Source of the DNA: a bacterium
GTDB taxonomy: Bacteria; Cyanobacteriota; Sericytochromatia; S15B-MN24; VGJW01
Length of the DNA: 37,882 nt
Assembly: GCA_021781555.1 (NCBI GenBank)
Contig: JAJXWQ010000035.1
Span: forward strand, 1-37,882
Direction: 5' to 3'
In this document: piece by piece, positions 32,226-37,882 of the stretch
Layout: each line of letters starts with the position of its first letter
How positions within the stretch are numbered: position 1 is the first letter of the stretch
Program-made: the position numbers and the translations under genes
Notes under the pieces: model-generated
What the model saw: only the letters and a program-made list of their open reading frames with translations
Databases searched by the model: none
What the model was told of the DNA's origin: nothing

Positions 32226-32320
32226 CAAGGCCCGAGGCTCTTGCTGTGTGAACGGGTCCCTCTGCGCGGGCGCTACGCTGCGCAACCGGCCCCCGTCTGA
32301 CTCCCAAGGCCCGAGGCTCT
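32226..32320 (-). repeat. Family A element flanked by 16-bp direct repeats
   Basis: A reverse-oriented element occupies about 32246-32304. CAAGGCCCGAGGCTCT occurs immediately before it (32226-32241) and again at its other side (32305-32320), in direct orientation. The second repeat partly overlaps what would be the GGGCCC part of a full element. The direct repeats could be a target duplication or a recombination scar. It lies between the sigma gene and the ABC permease gene. Confidence 0.75.
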
Positions 32321-32336
32321 CCTCGCGGATAGTCTC

Positions 32337-33278
32337 CTACAGGGCGCCGCGATCCCGGAGGCGTGGATCGATGAGCGGATAGACCAGGTCGACGGCGAGA
32401 TTGATCGCCACGATCGCAGTTGCCGCGAAGAGAACCGTGCCCATGATCATCGGCACGTCGAGCGTGGCGATCGATTGCAGTGCCAGCTGGCCGATGCCGG
32501 GCCAGTCGAACACGGCCTCGGTCAGGACCGCACCCCCGAGCAACTGCGCGAAGTCGACGCCCAGGAGCGTGAATACAGGCAGGATGGCATTGCGCAGGGC
32601 GTGCTTCCAGAGCACCGTCCCCTCGCCGATCCCTTTGGCCCGCGCGGTGCGGACGTAGTCGCTACCGAGCTCTGCGGCCAGGCCCTGGCGCAGCAGTCGC
32701 ATGTAGTAGGCCGCCCCCGAGAGTCCCAGGGTGAGGGCAGGAAGCGCCAGGTGGTAGGCGGTGTCGAGGAAGCCGCCCTCCCCCGCGCCGCCCAGCGGAA
32801 AGATCGCAAGCTGCGACGCGAACAGGAACAGGAGCACCAGGCCGAGCCAGAAGCCAGGGACGCTCTTGCCCGCGAGGACGAAGACGGAGGCCAGGCGATC
32901 CGCCCAGCTACCCGGCCGGCTGCCCGCCAGGATCCCGAGCCCGCAGCCGAAGAGCAGGTACACGATGAGAGCTCCGAGCGCGAGCTCGAGCGTGGCGGGA
33001 AAGTGGGACAGGACGGTCCCCAGCACGGGCTCGCCGGTCAGGTAGCTTTGCCCCCAGTCGCCGTGCAAGAGGCCACCCAGGTAGGCCGCAAAGCGGATGA
33101 TCAGCGGCCGATCGAGCCCGAGCTGGGCGTGGATCGCTGCTACCGTGCTGGGATCGGCCTGGGCTCCGGCGAGGATCCGCGCCGGATCGGCCGGCACGAC
33201 GTACATGAGCCCGAAGACGATCGCCGCCACCCCGAGCCAGACTCCGATGGCCAGAGGGACGCGCCGCAGCAGGTTCAC
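32337..33278 (-). CDS. Peptide ABC transporter permease, DppB/OppB type
   Basis: A 313-residue inner-membrane permease with six transmembrane helices. It has the family N-terminus (LLRRVPLAIGVWLGVAAIVFGLMYVVPADPARILAG), the LGLDRPLIIRFAAYLGGLLHGDWGQSY loop and the ATPase-docking EAA-type loop (VRTARAKGIGEGTVLWKHALRNAILPV). PLIDPRLR closes it. With DppC it forms the channel for di/oligopeptides or nickel-chelates. GTG at 33278 follows GGAGG by 6 nt and overlaps the stop of the binding-protein gene (GTGA), so they are co-translated. It is the last gene of the unit; no ATPase genes are in the window. Confidence 0.93.
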   Translation of the reverse strand: MNLLRRVPLAIGVWLGVAAIVFGLMYVVPADPARILAGAQADPSTVAAIHAQLGLDRPLIIRFAAYLGGLLHGDWGQSYLTGEPVLGTVLSHFPATLELALGALIVYLLFGCGLGILAGSRPGSWADRLASVFVLAGKSVPGFWLGLVLLFLFASQLAIFPLGGAGEGGFLDTAYHLALPALTLGLSGAAYYMRLLRQGLAAELGSDYVRTARAKGIGEGTVLWKHALRNAILPVFTLLGVDFAQLLGGAVLTEAVFDWPGIGQLALQSIATLDVPMIMGTVLFAATAIVAINLAVDLVYPLIDPRLRDRGAL

Positions 33279-34990
33279 CGCTGGCCTCCGGCCACGTTTG
33301 GCCGGCACGGCGCTCCCAGGCAGATGTCCCAGAAAGCGAGCGGCCAGACCGGATGCAGGCGGAAGCCGTAGACCCAGGGCTGCACCAGCACGTAGTTCTC
33401 GGGATGGAAGAGCGGGGCCACGGGCATCTGCGCCATCAGCTCCCGCTCGGCTTGTCGGTAGATGACATCCCGGCGAGCGGCCGAGGGCTCGGCGGCCGCC
33501 CGCGCCAGCAGGGCGTCGTAAGCGGGATCGTGAAAGAAGGTGGTGTTCCGCGAGTTGACATCCTGGATGTCGGCCGACGAGAAAAGCGGCACCAGGAAGT
33601 TACTGGGATCCGGGTAGTCAGCCACCCAGTTGCCCTGGAAGATCTTGACGTTGCGGCGCTGGCCCACCGCCGTGAGAAAGGTCGGAAACGAAAGGGGCTT
33701 GAGGATGAGGTGGATCCCCGCTCCGGCGAGGTCCTGCTGGATGGCCATGGCGAGCTTCGTCGCGGTGCCCGAGTTGGGGCAGTAGTAGGTGGCCGTGATG
33801 CCGTCCGGGTGCCCGGCCTGGGCCAGCAAGGCCCGCGCCTCGGCCACGTCGTAGAGCGGGTCACGCCGGCCGGCCGGCGCGAGGCTGGCAGCCGGAGCGC
33901 CCAGGCCAGCAGAAGCCAGGCTCCCGGCGGCGCGACCCGGGCGTGGCACGGCTCGCTCGAGGGACTGGTCGATGCCGGGCAAGCCCGGAGGAAGGAAGCC
34001 AGAAGCGATGACGGCGCGGCCGTTGAGTAACTGCACCAGGCGGGCGCGATCCACCGCGAACGCAACCGCCTTGCGGACCCTGACGTCGTTGAACGGCGGC
34101 ATCTCGGTGTTCATGCCGATGTAGTAGGTGGCCATCTCGGGGCCCGCGACGAACCGGGACTTCCATTTGGGGTCGTGGAGAAGCCGGACGAAGTCCGGGC
34201 CATCGATCGGCCTGTGAACGCCGAGGAGATCGAGCTCGCCGCGCTCGAACTTGAGGTCCTCGACCTGCTCGCTTAGACCCAGTTCGAACTCGACGCGCCG
34301 AGGAGAATGTGGATCGGGGGCTAGCCGGGCGCGGTCGAAGATCATCTGCTGGCCGTGGATCCAGCGTGTCAGGGCAAAGGGCCCCGTGCCGATCGGATGC
34401 TGCGGATCGAGTTCGCCGTGCGGGAGCACCGCACAGAATGGCATGGCCAGGACCTGCAAAAGAAAAGGATCAGGCCGGACCAGGCGCATCTCGACCGTGA
34501 AGGGATCGGGCGCCGTAAGACCCGCGATGTGCCGCGAGCGGCCGGCGATGACGGCGTCGGCCCCGGCGATCGCCGAGTAGAACCGCGGGACCGGGCAACG
34601 TGTCTGCGGTCGCAACAGCCGGTCCATGCTCGCGACGACGTCGTCGGCCCGGCACACGGCGCCATTGCTGAACCGGAGGCCATGGCGAAGATGAAAAACT
34701 AGACGATCCGGCTCGACGCTCCACGTGGCCGCGAGATCCGGGACGATCCGCCCGGCGTCGTCATAATCGACGAGGCTGTCAAAGAGCAGCTTGTCGATGC
34801 TCCAGGTCGGAACGCTGTACCCGGTAGCCGGGTCGATCTTTCCGGGATCGTCGCCCAGCGCCACGCGCAGGGTGTCGTGTCGGATGCGAGCCGGCGCGCA
34901 GGCGGCCAGCATCGCCAGCGCCAGGACTCCGAGCGAGCGATAAAGAGCCGGTCGCGCTCCCGAGCCGCCGAGCCTCCGTCTGGCACGCAT
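33275..34990 (-). CDS. Extracellular solute-binding lipoprotein, family 5 (DppA/OppA type)
   Basis: A 571-residue lipoprotein that captures peptides or similar ligands for the permeases. The signal peptide ends in the lipobox LAAC near residue 31. The SBP_bac_5 domain follows: TWSIDKLLFDSLVDYDDAGRIVPDLAATWSVEPDRLVFHLRHGLRFSNG, the conserved IGTGPF, and RVRKAVAFAVDRARLVQLLNG. Residues about 395-430 (between GLPGIDQSLERA and YDVAEARALL) are an Ala/Gly/Pro-rich insert, longer than usual. The ATG at 34990 was chosen because a TATCCT element lies 5 nt upstream; reading further would translate two family A repeats. Confidence 0.92.
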   Translation of the reverse strand: MRARRRLGGSGARPALYRSLGVLALAMLAACAPARIRHDTLRVALGDDPGKIDPATGYSVPTWSIDKLLFDSLVDYDDAGRIVPDLAATWSVEPDRLVFHLRHGLRFSNGAVCRADDVVASMDRLLRPQTRCPVPRFYSAIAGADAVIAGRSRHIAGLTAPDPFTVEMRLVRPDPFLLQVLAMPFCAVLPHGELDPQHPIGTGPFALTRWIHGQQMIFDRARLAPDPHSPRRVEFELGLSEQVEDLKFERGELDLLGVHRPIDGPDFVRLLHDPKWKSRFVAGPEMATYYIGMNTEMPPFNDVRVRKAVAFAVDRARLVQLLNGRAVIASGFLPPGLPGIDQSLERAVPRPGRAAGSLASAGLGAPAASLAPAGRRDPLYDVAEARALLAQAGHPDGITATYYCPNSGTATKLAMAIQQDLAGAGIHLILKPLSFPTFLTAVGQRRNVKIFQGNWVADYPDPSNFLVPLFSSADIQDVNSRNTTFFHDPAYDALLARAAAEPSAARRDVIYRQAERELMAQMPVAPLFHPENYVLVQPWVYGFRLHPVWPLAFWDICLGAPCRPNVAGGQR

Positions 34991-34995
34991 GCCAC

Positions 34996-35001
34996 AGGAT
35001 A
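34996..35001 (-). promoter_or_regulatory. -10 element before the binding-protein gene
   Basis: TATCCT on the minus strand, repeated again 8 bp upstream, with five bases (GTGGC) to the ATG at 34990. No Shine-Dalgarno sequence. Confidence 0.4.
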
Positions 35002-35027
35002 CCAGGATACCGTTCCGGTCGGGCGCC

Positions 35028-35152
35028 CGGTTGCGCAGCGCAGCGACCGCGCAGAGGGACCCGTTCAAACTCCCGGAGAGGATCGGGCCAAAGGAGTCAA
35101 ACGGGGCCCGGTTGCGCAGCGCAGCGACCGCGCAGAGGGACCCGTTCAAACT
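35028..35152 (+). repeat. Family A elements, two copies
   Basis: A left-truncated copy (about 35028-35071) and a nearly full one (about 35080-35152) sit side by side. Their shared 47-bp core-to-end segment appears identical, so the pair is recent. The second ends 9 nt before the stop codon of the minus-strand gene that ends at 35162. Confidence 0.88.
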
Positions 35153-35161
35153 GCAACAGAT

Positions 35162-35722
35162 CTAATTCAAAGCCGGATCCAGCGCCAGGCCGCAATCGGC
35201 GAAGTGCTCCGAAAGGATGCGCTGGAAACGTGCCGCGGTGGCGCTCATGGCCGCCGACAGCAGGGCGCTGCCCGCAGCCTCGATCCAGCGGCCGGGAAGG
35301 AGGCCCGCGCCGGGAAACTCGGCGGTCACGACGGCATGCGTGGAGCAGGCCAGCGTGCACCCGTCCTCGTGAGGCTCGAAGCAGGCCTGCCCATCGAATG
35401 CGACCGCCAGCTCGAGCCCCGGGGGCCCTTCGACCACCTGGGTGCGGCAGGTCTCCATCGTCGTGCGATCGGCCGTATCGACGAAGGCAACGTCGAGTTC
35501 GGGGCGGATGACGAGGCCCGGGATCGAGAACCGCCCGAAACTGATTCGGTAGCGCCCTTCCCCCAGGGGGGATACCTGGCCGCCCGGGACCAGTGCGGAG
35601 AGCAGGTCGGTGTTCTGCGAGAAATGAGCCGCAACGACAGCAGGCGCGGCACCTACGACGAAGCTGCGACTCGTTGAGGCCTTGAAGAGCATCTGGTCCA
35701 TCACCTGTGCGTCAGTTGCCAT
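35162..35722 (-). CDS. DUF1997-like protein
   Basis: A 186-residue protein. FSQNTDLLSALVPGGQVSPLGEGRYRISFGRFSIPGLVIRPELDVAFVD and the later strands resemble DUF1997, a START-like family mostly of cyanobacteria and plastids, followed by a C-terminal helix (LIEAAGSALLSAAMSATAARFQRILSEHFAD-like). No signal peptide. It interrupts the peptide-transporter set, lying between the DppC-type and binding-protein genes. Start uncertain: ATG at 35722 or the ATG at 35701 (MDQMLFKAS), neither with a clear Shine-Dalgarno site. Function unknown. Confidence 0.6.
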   Translation of the reverse strand: MATDAQVMDQMLFKASTSRSFVVGAAPAVVAAHFSQNTDLLSALVPGGQVSPLGEGRYRISFGRFSIPGLVIRPELDVAFVDTADRTTMETCRTQVVEGPPGLELAVAFDGQACFEPHEDGCTLACSTHAVVTAEFPGAGLLPGRWIEAAGSALLSAAMSATAARFQRILSEHFADCGLALDPALN

Positions 35723-35845
35723 TGAAACACGCCAGGGCGATCGAATGCCAGGACGAAGCTGCCGAACTCAGTGTTCCGGCCATTTTCGACAAGACCGTGG
35801 CAATCGCCATCCGGGCGCCGCTACCGGCAGAACCGTGAGGCGCCG

Positions 35846-36706
35846 TCAGCTCGGGGCGCCACCCCGGGCGGCGCGCTCGCCGAGAAGGTTGCAGGCCACG
35901 ACCACGATGAAGATGGCCAGACCAGGCGCGGCCATCAACCAGGGCGCCGAGCGGAAGTAGTCCCGGCCGTCGAGGATCATGTTGCCCCAGCTCGGCGTCG
36001 GAGGCCGGATGCCGATACCCAGAAACGAAAGGGCGGCCTCGAGCAACAGCATGTCGCCGATCTTGAGCGTGAGGAGTGTGACGGCGGGCCCGGCAAGGTT
36101 GGGCAGGATGTGGCGGAGCATCAACGTCAGCTTCCCGGCGCCCACCGCACGGGCAGCCTCGACGAACTCCCGCTCTCGCAGGGCGATGGCCTGGCCTCGG
36201 ACGATCCGTGCAAGGGTGGTCCAGCCGACCAGGCCCAGCGTCAAGACGACCATCGCGGGGCTGGGCGGCAGCACCGCCGCCAGGCCGATCGCGAGCAGCA
36301 AGACCGGGAAGGCCATCACGATCTCGGTGAACCGCATCAGCACCAGATCCACCCAACCGCCGAAGAAGCCTGCGGCAAGGCCGATGGAGATGCCCAGGAA
36401 ACCAGCCAGCAGCGTCGCGAAAAAGCCCACCGCGAGCGATACCCGGGCGCCGAAGAGCAACCGCGAAAGGACGTCCCGCCCCAGGTCGTCGGTCCCGAGC
36501 CAGTGGGCCGGGCCCGGCGGCAGCGGCATGCCATCGGCATCCAGCCCACCCTTGAGCTGGGCGAGGGGATCGTACGGGGCCAGGTGACGGGCGAAGATCG
36601 CCGCGAGCACGAACAGCGTCAGCACCACGACGGGGACCACCCCCCGCCAGTCGATCCAGCGGCGGCGCTGGGCGGCCGGCGGTGGTGCGGGCGCGACGGC
36701 TTGCAT
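35846..36706 (-). CDS. Peptide ABC transporter permease, DppC/OppC type
   Basis: A 286-residue permease with a Pro/Ala-rich cytoplasmic N-terminus (residues 1-18), a first helix (VVPVVVLTLFVLAAIFA), the HLAPYDPLAQ and HWLGTDDLGRDVLSRLLFGARVSL segments of OppC_N/BPD_transp_1, and five further helices. The ATPase-docking loop is EFVEAARAVGAGKLTLMLRHILPNLAGP. It pairs with the DppB-type gene 2.6 kb away on the same strand. ATG at 36706 follows TAAGTT by 8 nt; a longer frame from 36976 would overlap the divergent carboxypeptidase gene and is not supported. Confidence 0.92.
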   Translation of the reverse strand: MQAVAPAPPPAAQRRRWIDWRGVVPVVVLTLFVLAAIFARHLAPYDPLAQLKGGLDADGMPLPPGPAHWLGTDDLGRDVLSRLLFGARVSLAVGFFATLLAGFLGISIGLAAGFFGGWVDLVLMRFTEIVMAFPVLLLAIGLAAVLPPSPAMVVLTLGLVGWTTLARIVRGQAIALREREFVEAARAVGAGKLTLMLRHILPNLAGPAVTLLTLKIGDMLLLEAALSFLGIGIRPPTPSWGNMILDGRDYFRSAPWLMAAPGLAIFIVVVACNLLGERAARGGAPS

Positions 36707-36852
36707 GGTATGCGAACTTAGCGCCGGCCACGTGGCGCCGTCAAGCCGTCGAACCGCGGCACCGAGGAAGCCTGGTAGCATGCCACGGAACGTCCAACCC
36801 GGCCAATCTTGATGCAACCAGGCGGCCATCCCGCCAGACCCACGCCGGGGTA

Positions 36853-36858
36853 TATAGT
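36853..36858 (+). promoter_or_regulatory. -10 element of the S11 carboxypeptidase gene
   Basis: TATAGT preceded by GGTA. Transcription would begin near 36865, giving a leader of about 37 nt that contains the GGAGG at 36889-36893. Confidence 0.45.
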
Positions 36859-36901
36859 GGACCGGAAGCTCGCCTTGCTCGCCATTCTGGAGGCCCTGCC
36901 C

Positions 36902-37726
36902 TTGCGAAGACTGTCGCTGCTGCTGATCGCCGCCCTGCTGCTGTCGGCCACCCCGGCCGTGGCCAGGGAGCCGCATCTCCGGCTGTCAGCCAGGGCTGCC
37001 ATCGTCGAGGACGGGCAGGGGAACATCCTTTTCGCCGAGAATCCCAACTTGCGGCTGCCCAATGCCAGCACGACGAAGGTGCTGACAGCCCTCGTGACCA
37101 TCGATAACGCCGCGCTGCAGGACGTCGTCACCATCAGTCCCTACGCGGCAAGCATGCCGCCCACCCGGCTCGGGGTACGCCCAGGCGAGACGTACACGGT
37201 GCTCGAGCTCCTCTACGCCATCCTGCTGGCGTCGGACAACGACGCGGCGGTGGCGCTCGCCGAGCACGTCGCGGGTTCGACCCGGCGCTTCGCCGATCTG
37301 ATGAACGCCAAGGCCCGGGCGCTGGGATGCGACAACACGCACTTCGTCACGCCGAACGGCCTGCCGGCGAAGGGTCACTTCACCACGGTCCACGATCTCG
37401 CCCTCATCATGCGGGCGGCCGCTCAAAATCCGGTCTTCGTGGCCATCGCCCAGACCCGGAGCGTCGACCTGGTGTGGCCGAATCACCACCGCCCACACCA
37501 TGTCACGAGCCTCAACCGGCTGCTGGCCCGGTATCCCACCCCGCTCCTGGGCAAGACGGGCTTCACCTACGCCGCCGGCCGCTGCTACGTCGCCGAGGCG
37601 GAAGGCACGGGGCTCACGGTGGCCATGCTTGGCAGCCGCGACCTGTGGGGCGACGCCCGGCGCCTGATCGACTTCGGCATGAAGGCATCCCGAGCGACCA
37701 CCCTGGCCCGCAGCGCCCTCTGGTAG
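36902..37726 (+). CDS. D-Ala-D-Ala carboxypeptidase, S11 (DacA/PBP5) type
   Basis: A 274-residue secreted DD-peptidase that removes the terminal D-Ala from peptidoglycan stem peptides. A signal peptide (residues 1-21, ending TPAVA) precedes the catalytic domain. The motifs are SxxK as S56-T-T-K59 in ASTTKVLTALV, SDN in LLASDNDAAVALAEH, and KTG in LLGKTGFTYAAGRC. The protein stops soon after the domain (SALW), without the usual C-terminal beta domain and amphipathic anchor of PBP5, so it resembles the shorter DacF/soluble forms. TTG at 36902 was chosen because GGAGG lies 8 nt upstream and it gives a standard signal peptide. It is divergent from the DppC-type gene. Confidence 0.93.
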   Translation: MRRLSLLLIAALLLSATPAVAREPHLRLSARAAIVEDGQGNILFAENPNLRLPNASTTKVLTALVTIDNAALQDVVTISPYAASMPPTRLGVRPGETYTVLELLYAILLASDNDAAVALAEHVAGSTRRFADLMNAKARALGCDNTHFVTPNGLPAKGHFTTVHDLALIMRAAAQNPVFVAIAQTRSVDLVWPNHHRPHHVTSLNRLLARYPTPLLGKTGFTYAAGRCYVAEAEGTGLTVAMLGSRDLWGDARRLIDFGMKASRATTLARSALW

Positions 37727-37762
37727 CTCGCCGCTGCCGGCGCCCGTCCATCTTCACCCCCC

Positions 37763-37858
37763 CGCCACCGCGAAAGCCGCGCCGCGCAGCAGCTTGCCCG
37801 CAGCAGGGCGAGTTTGAGAGGGGCTGCGGCCCCTCTCAAGTCACCGCCCGAGCACAGC
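37763..37858 (-). repeat. Family B hairpin repeat, third copy
   Basis: Read on the minus strand, GTGAC is followed by an 11-bp perfect hairpin TTGAGAGGGGC/GCCCCTCTCAA with loop CGCA (37814-37839), then ACTC. After about ten bases comes the core CTGCGGGCAAGCTGCTGCGC, then GC-rich sequence ending GCGGTGGCG. The order and flanks match the copies at 13595-13847 although the stem sequence differs. It starts 37 bp after the carboxypeptidase stop and could end that transcript. The last 24 bases of the window show nothing I can name. Confidence 0.85.
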
Positions 37859-37882
37859 GAGGGAGAACCAAAACCTCAAGCG

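Noticed and set aside
34991-35149. N-terminal extension of the solute-binding protein encoded by two family A copies (NGSLCAVAALRNRAP repeats)
   Set aside because: A clean lipoprotein signal peptide starts at 34990 with a -10 element just upstream. The extension is read-through of repeats.

Overview
The window is GC-rich bacterial DNA, densely coded on both strands. Some of the genes, read loosely, suggest a lineage near Cyanobacteriota, such as the non-photosynthetic Sericytochromatia/Tanganyikabacteria-type relatives. The pointers are a DUF2993-like lipid-binding protein, DUF1997/START-like proteins, a SigF-type sigma factor and a tmRNA tag with an NNxV core. This assignment is an inference and remains tentative. 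Most content is housekeeping and cell-envelope genes. There is no phage, plasmid, CRISPR or transposase signature.

Layout. 0-8 kb: a basic protein with a ribbon-helix-helix-like C-terminus, a secreted 5'-nucleotidase (minus strand), then DUF697 protein-tsaD, an M20D amidohydrolase and a PBP4-type carboxypeptidase. 8-13.6 kb: an orphan sensor histidine kinase, a permease and a HyuA-type hydantoinase/oxoprolinase. 13.8-20.7 kb (all minus): an Eco57I-class adenine methyltransferase translationally coupled to a putative lipoprotein, a NodB deacetylase, a subtilase lipoprotein and a DUF2993-like protein. 20.8-25.6 kb (plus): a tandem M16-like protein without zinc motifs, coaE, a lytic transglycosylase and a DciA-like protein with a zinc ribbon. 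25.7-30.6 kb: a ROK-family protein, a START-like protein, ssrA (tmRNA, minus), a TPR/zinc/MshEN membrane protein and an HU protein. 31.3-36.7 kb (minus): a SigF-like sigma factor and a dipeptide/oligopeptide ABC system (binding protein plus two permeases) interrupted by a DUF1997-like gene. 36.9 kb to the end: a D-Ala-D-Ala carboxypeptidase.

Two repeat families stand out. Family A is an 82-bp palindromic element with about 13-bp terminal inverted repeats (GTTTGAAYGGATC). At least eleven full or partial copies lie in intergenic DNA only, in both orientations. Two sit exactly 9 nt after stop codons, and one is flanked by a 16-bp direct repeat. Family B (three copies, all at gene 3' ends) has an 11-bp hairpin whose stem sequence differs between loci but stays fully paired. 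Beside it lies an invariant 20-nt core. That covariation suggests the folded form is under selection.

Two gene-start architectures coexist. One set of genes has a Shine-Dalgarno sequence. Another has no Shine-Dalgarno but a -10-like TAnnnT 5-7 nt before the start codon, often preceded by TGC, which implies leaderless transcripts. Functionally the window is rich in cell-wall and envelope turnover (two carboxypeptidases, a lytic transglycosylase, a polysaccharide deacetylase), nutrient scavenging (5'-nucleotidase, peptide ABC transporter, aminoacylase-like enzyme, subtilase) and signalling (histidine kinase, MshEN protein, sigma factor).
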